Part shown: positions 1 to 6,201 of the stretch, piece by piece
Position numbering within the stretch: the stretch's first letter is position 1
Layout of the letters: every line of letters starts with the position of its first letter
DNA from: Halothece sp. MAG
Lineage (GTDB): Bacteria; Cyanobacteriota; Cyanobacteriia; Cyanobacteriales; Rubidibacteraceae
Length of the DNA stretch: 13,411 nt
NCBI GenBank assembly: GCA_018610095.1
Contig: JAHEOB010000193.1
Location: 1 to 13,411, forward strand
Reading direction: 5' to 3'
Position numbers and translations under genes: made by a program
The notes under the pieces: model-generated
Told to the model about the DNA's origin: nothing
What the model saw: only the letters and a program-made list of their open reading frames with translations
The model's database searches: none

Positions 1-287
1 ATTATTCATAATCACACTGAAGCCAAACAGTTTTTGAAACATTATTATCCCGTGCGGTAAACAATTCAGGTCTAAGTTACTTTGAGTTTATATTGATAGT
101 TGAGACTGAGCATGTTAGAAATTAAATATTAATTTATAATTATAACCAACAAAGAACTATTTGTCCACTTAGAGGATAGTAGCCTTATATCACCTGCTTA
201 AAAGCAGGAGCTTTACGGCTACCTTTGGTAAAAGTTAGAGGAAATCTGATCTTAAGTAATTCTACTTTGATGTTGCCATCAAAAAAG
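1..287. other. Non-coding or decayed stretch at the left edge
   Basis: No confident gene lies here. Bases 1-60 are open on the plus strand and end in TAA at 58-60, which could be the last 19 codons of a gene entering from the left. The same bases are also open on the minus strand, with an ATG at 40-42 (reading MFQKLFGFS), so the direction cannot be decided. From about 61 to 184 the sequence is AT-rich and closed by stops. The right part (185 to about 290, minus) encodes a transposase-like tail described separately. Confidence 0.4.
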
Positions 288-290
288 TTA
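185..290 (-). pseudogene. Possible remnant of the 3' end of an IS200/IS605-type tnpB gene
   Basis: On the minus strand a reading frame runs from inside the end of phoH to a TAA at 185-187, and its last residues read KGSRKAPAFKQVI. Short tails of this kind (S-R-K/E-A-P-A-F) resemble the C-termini of TnpB/OrfB proteins as I remember them. The final codons sit on a perfect hairpin, CCTGCTT/AAGCAGG at 193-208, where IS605 right ends commonly carry a hairpin. No transposase core is present, so this would be a relic only. It could equally be chance coding beside phoH. Confidence 0.25.
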
Positions 291-1247
291 CATTTCATAT
301 TTTTCATAAGCATCAACAATACGTTGAACCAGGGGATGACGAACCACATCGTTTTGAGAAAATTGACAAATGGCAATCCCTTCCACTGATTCCAAAATTT
401 CCAAAGCAGTCACTAAGCCAGATTTTTGATTATGGGGTAAATCCGTTTGGGTGATATCCCCTGTCACCACCATTCGTGAGGAAAACCCTAAGCGAGTCAG
501 TACCATTTTCATTTGGGCAGGGGTAGTATTTTGCGCCTCATCCACAATGACAAATGCATTATTGAGAGTACGCCCTCGCATATAGGCTAAGGGGGCAATT
601 TCAATGATCCCTTTGCTCATTAAATCGGGAATTTTTTCGGGATCAATCAGTTCATAAAGAGCGTCATAAAGGGGACGCAGGAAGGGATTTACTTTTTCTT
701 GTAAATCCCCTGGCAGAAAGCCTAGTTTTTCCCCTGCTTCGACGGCGGGACGCGTTAAAATTAGACGCTGATACTCTCCTTGCAATAGGGCTTGAACGGC
801 AAGAATAGTAGCTAAAAAGGTTTTACCAGTTCCTGCCGGTCCGGTGCAAAAGGTCACATCATGGGATTGAATGGCTTTAATATATTGCCGTTGCCGAAAG
901 GTTTGGGCGCGAACCTGTTCCCCTTTGCGAGTTTGGGCGAGGATATCTTTTTGTAGGTCTTGATAATCTTCTAAGCGTCCCGTATCTTGTGCCTGAAAGG
1001 CGGTCATGATCTCTGCTTGAGAGATGTTTTTCCCTTGTTCCCAGTAGGGTTGCAGCGATCGCACAACCTGAAAACACCGTTCCACTGGCTTTTCTTTACC
1101 AGTAATCAGTAATTCTTGCCCCCGCATGACTAATTTTGCCCCGGTTTGTCGAGATAGGGTTTTTAAGTTAGCTTCGTGGGGCCCGGCTAGCGCGATCGCG
1201 CTTTCACTACTAGGTAATTCAATGGTTTTGACCGCCTCTTCTGTCAT
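288..1247 (-). CDS. phoH: PhoH-like ATPase
   Basis: Predicted cytoplasmic P-loop ATPase of the PhoH family, 319 residues, the usual length for the PhoH-like (PhoL/YbeZ) branch. Residues 1-60 form a KH-like N-terminal segment. The nucleotide-binding core has Walker A GPAGTGKT at 136-143, Walker B FVIVDEAQN at 232-240 and a TGDITQTDL sensor-like motif at 262-270. The family is related to superfamily 1 helicases. Its physiological role is poorly defined; links to RNA metabolism and ribosome maturation are proposed for relatives. It is last in the rpsP-KH-phoH operon, starting 5 nt after the KH gene stop, so it is probably co-transcribed and translationally coupled. The start ATG at 1245-1247 fits the family N-terminus; no clear Shine-Dalgarno site is visible, as expected for a coupled gene. 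Confidence 0.93.
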   Translation of the reverse strand: MTEEAVKTIELPSSESAIALAGPHEANLKTLSRQTGAKLVMRGQELLITGKEKPVERCFQVVRSLQPYWEQGKNISQAEIMTAFQAQDTGRLEDYQDLQKDILAQTRKGEQVRAQTFRQRQYIKAIQSHDVTFCTGPAGTGKTFLATILAVQALLQGEYQRLILTRPAVEAGEKLGFLPGDLQEKVNPFLRPLYDALYELIDPEKIPDLMSKGIIEIAPLAYMRGRTLNNAFVIVDEAQNTTPAQMKMVLTRLGFSSRMVVTGDITQTDLPHNQKSGLVTALEILESVEGIAICQFSQNDVVRHPLVQRIVDAYEKYEM

Positions 1248-1252
1248 AGAGT

Positions 1253-1735
1253 TTAGGATTGTTTGGGCGTTACTTGCTCAGAAGAACGCTTAAGATTTGG
1301 TTTTGGAGGTTTCCGTGGTTTTCTTTTTTTCCCTGACTTGTCCACAGGTTTTTTCCCGGGTTTTTTTCCAAATTTACCCACTGGTTTCGAGGGAGGCTTA
1401 GAGGGTTGTGTTCCCTCCCTAGTTTGATTAACGCTTGGTTTGGTTTCATCCACTCCATAAATATCTAGATACACCGATTGCCCCACTGCTCTAGCTGCAG
1501 CATTGATAACGGTCCGAATGGCATTTAAATTACGTCCGCCTCGCCCAAATAGTTTTCCCTGATCTTGGGGGTCTAGGGCTAGACGAATCCATACCCGTTG
1601 ATTTTGATTGGTAAACTCACAATCAATTCGTAAACTTTCAGGGAAATTTAATAAGGGGGTTACTAAATACCGAACTAACTCCCCATATTGGGGCTGATTT
1701 TCTCCAGTGGGTGAGGGGTTAACATGATTAGGCAT
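1253..1735 (-). CDS. khpA: KH-domain RNA-binding protein (KhpA/YlqC-like) with a long basic tail
   Basis: Small cytoplasmic RNA-binding protein of 160 residues. Residues about 18-95 form a single KH domain with the RNA-contacting GxxG loop GRGG at 64-67, in the context KLFGRGGRNLNAIR typical of KhpA/YlqC. Classic KhpA proteins are about 75-85 residues. Here a low-complexity tail rich in Lys and Pro (about 100-153) roughly doubles the length; it is probably disordered and may add non-specific RNA affinity. The start ATG overlaps the end of rpsP by 8 nt (ATGCCTAA), which indicates translational coupling, and phoH follows after 5 nt. Family knowledge suggests a role as an RNA chaperone or post-transcriptional regulator; its targets here are unknown. 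Confidence 0.9.
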   Translation of the reverse strand: MPNHVNPSPTGENQPQYGELVRYLVTPLLNFPESLRIDCEFTNQNQRVWIRLALDPQDQGKLFGRGGRNLNAIRTVINAAARAVGQSVYLDIYGVDETKPSVNQTREGTQPSKPPSKPVGKFGKKPGKKPVDKSGKKRKPRKPPKPNLKRSSEQVTPKQS

Positions 1736-1976
1736 TCACTTGTTGGTAAACCTGAGCTCTTTGCAATATATGGTGAACAGTTTGTGTGGGTTTTGCCCCT
1801 TGTTGTAGTCGCTTGGTAATTGCGGGAACATCAAGACGAGTTTCCCCTGTTCGGGGATTGTAGATGCCCAATTCTTCTAGGGGGCGACCATCACGACGAC
1901 TCGCACTATCCATGGCAACAATACGATAACTTGCCTCTCGTTTCTTTCCGAATCGTTTTAAGCGCAGTTTAACCAT
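1728..1976 (-). CDS. rpsP: 30S ribosomal protein S16
   Basis: Ribosomal protein bS16, 82 residues, the normal length. The N-terminus MVKLRLKRFGKKREASYRIV and the following DSASRRDGRPLEELGIYNPR block are nearly invariant in cyanobacteria and chloroplasts. S16 binds 16S rRNA early in assembly of the small subunit. It is first in the operon with the KH protein and phoH and overlaps the KH gene by 8 nt. The start ATG at 1974-1976 is preceded by a weak purine-rich site (AAGAGA). Divergent rsmG, which modifies 16S rRNA, lies 124 nt away. Confidence 0.98.
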   Translation of the reverse strand: MVKLRLKRFGKKREASYRIVAMDSASRRDGRPLEELGIYNPRTGETRLDVPAITKRLQQGAKPTQTVHHILQRAQVYQQVNA

Positions 1977-2020
1977 TTTCTCTTAACTCAATAATAACCT
2001 TTGAATCATTTTACCGAATC

Positions 2021-2048
2021 CAAGGGGGAGTGGTCTAGAGTTCCCTTG
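2021..2048. repeat. Inverted repeat in the rpsP/rsmG divergent region
   Basis: CAAGGG at 2021-2026 is repeated inverted as CCCTTG at 2043-2048, with 16 bases between. It sits in the middle of the 124-bp region between two divergent genes, where it could be a protein-binding dyad. The arms are only 6 bp, so chance occurrence is quite possible. Confidence 0.25.
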
Positions 2049-2072
2049 ATGTCAGTTTTAAGAGTGTAACAT
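2046..2072 (+). promoter_or_regulatory. Candidate rsmG promoter
   Basis: TTGATG at 2046-2051 resembles a -35 box and TAACAT at 2067-2072 a -10 box. The latter is preceded directly by TG, an extended -10 feature lacking the usual spacer base. The 15-base spacing is shorter than ideal. Transcription would start near 2079, about 22 nt before the rsmG ATG. This is a motif match only. Confidence 0.25.
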
Positions 2073-2100
2073 AGAAAGGAATGAGCAAGCAGGGATCAAT

Positions 2101-2778
2101 ATGCTTCCTTATTGGCCAGATTTATGGCAAAAGAGTTTGGGATGGTGTCCTTCTCAACAACAACAGCAACAGTTACAACAGCTTTATCAAGAAATCTTAA
2201 AGGGCAATCGGCAACTCAATTTAACTCGCATTACTAGCCCCGAGGCGTTTTGGGAAAAGCATCTGTGGGATTCTCTGCGAGGGTTAACCCCTGTTGATTT
2301 ATTAAACCGTTGTGAGAATCTCTCGATGATTGATATTGGCACTGGGGCGGGTTTCCCTGGCTTTCCTTGCGCGATCGCGCTGCCCTATGCTCAGATTACA
2401 CTTTTAGATAGTACTGCCAAAAAAATTGCTTATTTAACCCGTTTAATTGGCAAGTTAGGATTAAATCAGGTTCAAGCTCAAACTGGGCGAGCAGAAACCG
2501 TTGGACCACAATCCCCCTATTATCAGCATTATGACTATGCTCTATTAAGGGCGGTTGCCTCAGCTACAGTGTGTGCTAAGTATGCTTTTCCTTTCTTGAC
2601 TGTCGGTGGAATAGCTATTTTATATCGTGGTCGTTGGACACGACAAGAGGAAATCGCCCTTGAACAAACCTTAGCAAACCTCGGTGGAGAATTATGGCAT
2701 ATAGAGGCTTTTTCTACTCCGTTAAGCAATAGTGAACGTCACTGTCTTTATTTAAAAAAAACGCACTACTTTCTTTAG
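2101..2778 (+). CDS. rsmG: 16S rRNA (guanine-527-N7)-methyltransferase
   Basis: RsmG (GidB) uses S-adenosylmethionine to methylate N7 of G527 in the 530 loop of 16S rRNA; in other bacteria its loss gives low-level streptomycin resistance. The protein is 225 residues, close to family length. Family marks are NRQLNLTRI at 36-44, KHLWDSL at 53-59, the SAM-binding loop DIGTGAGFPG at 78-87, acidic D103 in LLDSTAKKIAYL, and LLRAVA at 148-153. An early glutamine run (six Q in a row at 19-24) lies in the N-terminal helix. The ATG is preceded by CAGGGA about 7 nt upstream. It is divergent from rpsP and monocistronic as far as can be seen; 114 nt separate it from the antiporter gene. Confidence 0.95.
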   Translation: MLPYWPDLWQKSLGWCPSQQQQQQLQQLYQEILKGNRQLNLTRITSPEAFWEKHLWDSLRGLTPVDLLNRCENLSMIDIGTGAGFPGFPCAIALPYAQITLLDSTAKKIAYLTRLIGKLGLNQVQAQTGRAETVGPQSPYYQHYDYALLRAVASATVCAKYAFPFLTVGGIAILYRGRWTRQEEIALEQTLANLGGELWHIEAFSTPLSNSERHCLYLKKTHYFL

Positions 2779-2892
2779 CTATTCCTGAACAGCCAATTCT
2801 TAGATTGTTAAAATAAATATTAATAATATCGCTCATTGCATTAATGATAGCTTAAATAGTGACGAGAGCAGCAATTATTTTCAACTAGTTAA

Positions 2893-4011
2893 ATGGAAAT
2901 TCCAGCTTTAGTTAAATTTATTGTGGGGTTAGTTAGTCTGGTCAAGGGGGCTGATTATTTAGTCAGTGGTGCTGGCAAATTAGCCACTCTAGCAGGGATT
3001 TCCCCCTTAGTTGTGGGCTTAACAGTGGTTTCCTTTGGAACCAGTTCTCCAGAATTAGCGGTTAGTATTAAAGCCAATTTTAGCGAAGAGGCTTCCATTT
3101 CCGTAGGCAATATTATTGGCAGTAATATTTGTAATATTTTATTAATATTAGGAATTGCTGCTACCATTACGCCTTTACGGGTTTCTCAAAAATTGGTTAG
3201 GCTTGATGTCCCAATTATGATTGGGGTATCAATTTTAATGTTGATATTTAGTCTGGATTATCAAATTGACAGACTCAATGGCATCATTTTTTTGACGGGT
3301 GGATTAATTTATACGAGTTTTTTATTAATTCAAAGCCGACGGAAAAATGCCATTGAAAATGAGTTAAACGAAGAATTTGATGTGGTTCCTGAAGATCGTT
3401 CCCTGAAACAATGGTTCGTAAATGGGGTATGGTTGGTTGTGGGATTAGCGATGGTCATTTTCGGTTCAGATTGGTTGGTTTCTGGGGCAAAAACATTTGC
3501 CCAAGCCTTAGGATTAAGTGAGTTAGTGATTGGTTTAACCATTGTGGCATTAGGAACATCGTTACCAGAACTGGCAACTGCGATCGCAGCAAGTGCTCGT
3601 GGCGAAGGAGATATGGCAGTGGGCAATATTATTGGAAGTAATATTTATAATATTTTAATTGTTTTAGGAGTTGCAGGGATTTTGGCTCCCACAGGCGTGG
3701 AAGTATCCAACGCTGCTATGAATTTAGATATTCCCATTATGATTGCCGTCGCGATCGCGTGTTTACCGATTTTCTTTACAGGGAATCTGATTGCGCGGTG
3801 GGAAGGAGTGATTTTTTGGATTTATTACGGGGCTTATGCAGTCTTTTTATTTCTCAACTCTACCGAACACGAAACATTGCCTGTCTTTAATACCGTGATG
3901 CTATGGTTTGTTATTCCCTTAACAACACTAACACTGATCATTGTGACGGTTAATGACTGGCGAGAACGTCGTCAGGAAAAGATGTTGAAACAGAATGAAA
4001 ATCATGACTAA
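2893..4011 (+). CDS. Sodium/calcium antiporter of the CaCA superfamily (YrbG type)
   Basis: Integral membrane cation exchanger of 372 residues. The two inverted alpha repeats that define the superfamily are clear: GTSSPELAVSIKA at 49-61 with GNIIGSNICN at 72-81, and GTSLPELATAIAA at 221-233 with GNIIGSNIYN at 244-253. The Glu of each GTSxPEL and the Asn/Ser of each GNIIGSN are the ion-coordinating positions. About ten membrane segments are expected, with a charged loop at about 148-172 between the halves and an extra hydrophobic segment near the C-terminus (334-353). The likely activity is Na+ (or K+-dependent Na+) exchange against Ca2+ at the plasma membrane; ion specificity cannot be read from sequence. 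The start has no visible Shine-Dalgarno site. The gene ends interlocked with the convergent TPR gene. Confidence 0.9.
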   Translation: MEIPALVKFIVGLVSLVKGADYLVSGAGKLATLAGISPLVVGLTVVSFGTSSPELAVSIKANFSEEASISVGNIIGSNICNILLILGIAATITPLRVSQKLVRLDVPIMIGVSILMLIFSLDYQIDRLNGIIFLTGGLIYTSFLLIQSRRKNAIENELNEEFDVVPEDRSLKQWFVNGVWLVVGLAMVIFGSDWLVSGAKTFAQALGLSELVIGLTIVALGTSLPELATAIAASARGEGDMAVGNIIGSNIYNILIVLGVAGILAPTGVEVSNAAMNLDIPIMIAVAIACLPIFFTGNLIARWEGVIFWIYYGAYAVFLFLNSTEHETLPVFNTVMLWFVIPLTTLTLIIVTVNDWRERRQEKMLKQNENHD

Positions 4012-5102
4012 TTGCGGTTTTTCAAATCATTAAGTTGCTGTTGGACCTGATTGAGGCCTTTTTGGTTTTCTTTTTCCCTAAACAGTTCCGCCGCTTTTTG
4101 AAAGGCTTGTTTCGCTTGACCAGAATTATTATTTCCTTTGAGAGCTACTCCCAGATTGTAATAAATTTGGGGATTACTAGAAACTAATTGCTGTAAGCGA
4201 CGGTAGGTTTGCACTGCTTGCTCATATTGGTGTTGTTCGATTTCAATTTCTCCTTTGCGGGCTAATACCTCGGCTGCTTCTGGTTGATGGGAACTGGCTT
4301 GTTCGTAAGCCGCAAGCGCTTTCTGGGTAGCCCCTTGTTGTTCTAACAATTGTCCTTTGATATAGTAGGCTTTCCCGTTATTGGGCTCACGTTGCAATAA
4401 AGTTTCGATGGTTTCTCGGGCTTGAGGATAATTGCCCTGTTGTTGATATGCTTTTGCTAAATCCAGCCAAGCAGAGGTTCTTTGGGGATCAACTTTAGTT
4501 GCTGTCTCTAAATGCGCGATCGCGCTTTGCCAATTTTCTTGTTCTAAATACAATGCTCCTACAATAGCATTGGCTTTTCCATGATTGGGCTTATGTTCTA
4601 ATAAGTCTTGATAAATGTGCAAGGCGCCATCATGATGATTTCGACGTAGTAATACCCCACCCAATCCTAAATAAGCATCAATATGGTTGGGTTTTAACTC
4701 GAGGGCTTTATAATAAGCGGTGCTGGCTTCGCTATAATTTCCCTGATTTGCCAAAGCATGACCGAGGGCATAATGAAATTCTGCGTTATCAGGTTGTAAT
4801 TCCACTGCTTTTCGGTAGGCAGCAACGGCAGCATCATAATTGCCTTGACGACTGTGAATATAACCCATCCCTGAAAAAATTTTGGCATTTTCGGAATTAA
4901 TATTAGCTGCATCTTTATATATTTCAAGGGCTGCCTCATATTCGCGATTATCAACCAGTTCACGGGCTTGTTCTAATAATGTCCCTAAATAATCGGAACG
5001 CCCTTGCTGAGTTTGACTTAGTGCCATAGAAGAACTCATGGCAAACGGCGTTGTTATGACAACAATAAATAGAGCACGCAGATAAGATTTAATTTGCATC
5101 AT
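4008..5102 (-). CDS. Exported tetratricopeptide-repeat protein
   Basis: The frame opens at a GTG at 5120, but I prefer the ATG at 5100-5102, because from there the protein begins MMQIKSYLRALFIVVITT, a standard signal peptide with a cut likely near AMSSSMALSQ. The mature part is about nine consecutive 34-residue TPR units (residues about 45-351 counted from the GTG), with typical W/Y-LG-A-Y-A-P spacing, ending in a charged Gln-rich tail. TPR arrays are protein-binding scaffolds. The signal peptide places this one in the periplasm or at the thylakoid or outer membrane; the partner cannot be inferred. It lies 79 nt downstream of the DEP-domain gene on the same strand and may be co-transcribed. 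Its stop overlaps the antiporter stop. Confidence 0.85.
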   Translation of the reverse strand: MMQIKSYLRALFIVVITTPFAMSSSMALSQTQQGRSDYLGTLLEQARELVDNREYEAALEIYKDAANINSENAKIFSGMGYIHSRQGNYDAAVAAYRKAVELQPDNAEFHYALGHALANQGNYSEASTAYYKALELKPNHIDAYLGLGGVLLRRNHHDGALHIYQDLLEHKPNHGKANAIVGALYLEQENWQSAIAHLETATKVDPQRTSAWLDLAKAYQQQGNYPQARETIETLLQREPNNGKAYYIKGQLLEQQGATQKALAAYEQASSHQPEAAEVLARKGEIEIEQHQYEQAVQTYRRLQQLVSSNPQIYYNLGVALKGNNNSGQAKQAFQKAAELFREKENQKGLNQVQQQLNDLKNRN

Positions 5103-5181
5103 CCCTGATTCAAGGCTCACTCATCAATGACTCTACTGTATCATTGCTAAGGTTGGTGTTACAGGTTTTGACGCTGTTCCG

Positions 5182-5760
5182 TTAATCATTAAACTGATAG
5201 AAATGATTTCTCTTGTGGAAGCGAACAGGGTAAGAGTTCAGGGGTAATAGCCAGTGATGATCCACTAATCGTTGTCCCAACTTCATTGCTTCGCGATGAG
5301 TAAGATTGAGGTGAGTTTGCAACCAATTAATCACATCTTGGGTGGAAAAACAATTATGGAAGCGTCGAAAGCCTTTGCGTATCGTTTTTTGGGGAAGACT
5401 TTGACGCATGTGGAATACCACTTGTTTTAAATCAATGGTGGCAACAAAATCTGGAAACGGCTCATTGTTAACAGTGGGGAGTTTCCTAACATCGCAATTT
5501 TCATACCACAAAGCAAAATAATCTCGTTCTCGTACTAAAAGAATATAAATTTTTTCTTGGTAGTAACTAAATTGCTGCCGACTATACTCAATGGCTCGCT
5601 TTTTTTGACTCAAAGGAAAGACTTCGCCCCGAATGAAAAGTTTGCCATAGTAAACAATACCAGGAATAATTTGTTCTGTTCCGGTTTTCTCTCGCCGAAT
5701 TACCTGACAATATTGAACTTGGTCACAACTAAGCAATAACATAATCTCAGAGGAGTTCAC
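5182..5760 (-). CDS. DEP-domain protein with an unrecognised N-terminal region
   Basis: A 192-residue protein without signal peptide or membrane segments. The C-terminal part (about 115-190) looks like a DEP domain: RRFHNCFSTQDVINWL at 132-147, then HREAMKLGQRLVDHHWL and a closing F-H-K-R-N-H-F-Y-Q-F. The N-terminal 110 residues (with IPGIVYYGKLFIRGEVF at 32-48) I do not recognise. DEP domains in eukaryotes bind membranes or receptors in signalling; in cyanobacteria they occur in signalling and uncharacterised proteins. The frame starts with GTG at 5758-5760; an ATG at 5740-5742 (residue 7) is an equally good start, since neither has a strong ribosome binding site. It precedes the TPR gene on the same strand. 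Confidence 0.75.
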   Translation of the reverse strand: MNSSEIMLLLSCDQVQYCQVIRREKTGTEQIIPGIVYYGKLFIRGEVFPLSQKKRAIEYSRQQFSYYQEKIYILLVRERDYFALWYENCDVRKLPTVNNEPFPDFVATIDLKQVVFHMRQSLPQKTIRKGFRRFHNCFSTQDVINWLQTHLNLTHREAMKLGQRLVDHHWLLPLNSYPVRFHKRNHFYQFND

Positions 5761-5783
5761 TGGGATACAAATGGCTCTGTTGA

Positions 5784-5816
5784 GGCAGCTACCGAGATGA
5801 TAGGTGGTTGCCTTTT
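5784..5816 (+). terminator. Terminator-like hairpin on the plus strand
   Basis: GGCAGCTACC at 5784-5793 pairs with GGTGGTTGCC at 5803-5812 over all ten positions if two G-U pairs are allowed, with a 9-base loop, and TTTT follows at 5813-5816. On the minus strand the wobble pairs become mismatches, so the fold belongs to plus-strand RNA. No annotated plus-strand gene lies upstream; the DEP gene there is antisense. It could end a short antisense RNA, or be an operator or chance. Confidence 0.4.
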
Positions 5817-5966
5817 GAAATGTCTAGTAGGGGTAATTTCGGCACAGCAGTAATAGTTTAGAATTTTTTATTGAAACGACAAAAAATTTTAAATGTTTAC
5901 TAGCAACAATGGAGCCTATTTTCTTGCATACTAGAGTAAAGTGAATTTGTCCAACTAGGAATTATT

Positions 5967-6149
5967 ATGTTTTGGATAGAATTTTTATTAATGACAGCCT
6001 TCAATCTAGGGGTTTGTGTCTTGCTGCCTCGCTTAATTACTTTAGATTGGGGGCAACTGTTCCAAAAATGGGTCAAGCCAAAACAATCCGTTAAGCAACA
6101 AACGCCCCATTTAGATGTCGGTAGCTCTCTGAGCCATTGCAATCGCTAA
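5967..6149 (+). CDS. Possible small membrane protein (60 residues)
   Basis: A 60-codon frame whose ATG is preceded by TAGGA at 5956-5960 with a 6-base spacer, a good ribosome binding site for this genome. The first about 24 residues (MFWIEFLLMTAFNLGVCVLL) form one hydrophobic helix, followed by a short polar, basic tail. I do not recognise a family. It stands alone between two divergent or convergent neighbours, and a hairpin begins 2 nt after its stop, which supports a real transcript. The overlapping 80-codon frame on the other strand has no comparable start signal and an odd composition. Function unknown; reality moderately likely. Confidence 0.45.
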   Translation: MFWIEFLLMTAFNLGVCVLLPRLITLDWGQLFQKWVKPKQSVKQQTPHLDVGSSLSHCNR

Positions 6150-6150
6150 C

Positions 6151-6189
6151 AGAGGCAGTTGGTGAATAACAGGTACCAACAACCTCTTT
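6151..6189. terminator. Hairpin between convergent genes, possible bidirectional terminator
   Basis: AGAGG (6151-6155) pairs with CCTCT (6183-6187) and GTTGGT (6158-6163) with ACCAAC (6175-6180), separated by a 2x2 internal loop and closed by an 11-base loop. All pairs are Watson-Crick, so it folds on both strands. It lies exactly between the 60-codon gene and the end of pnp. The T tract on the plus side is short (TTT) and there is none on the minus side, so it may act in 3'-end protection rather than intrinsic termination. Confidence 0.45.
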
Positions 6190-6201
6190 AGGAATTAGCG
6201 A

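Noticed and set aside
193..208. CCTGCTT/AAGCAGG hairpin as an intrinsic terminator of phoH
   Set aside because: No T tract follows on either strand and it lies about 80 nt after the phoH stop. A transposon-end explanation was noted instead at low confidence.
266..283. TTTGATG-TTGC-CATCAAA hairpin (GCAA loop on the minus strand) right after phoH as a terminator
   Set aside because: The stem is short and AT-rich and no T run follows on the minus strand; the T run there precedes the stem, so it does not fit an intrinsic terminator.
1270..1458. 62-codon minus-strand frame inside the KH gene
   Set aside because: It is an out-of-frame reading of the low-complexity tail of the KH protein and lacks its own start signal.
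5168..5195. TTGACG - 16 bases - TAAACT as a plus-strand promoter
   Set aside because: It would drive transcription into the antisense of the DEP gene with no supporting structure or gene downstream; a match of this quality is expected by chance.
5900..6142. 80-codon minus-strand frame opposite the small plus-strand gene
   Set aside because: It has no ribosome binding site and a mixed Cys/Trp/Ser composition. The plus-strand frame has a good ribosome site and a coherent hydrophobic helix.
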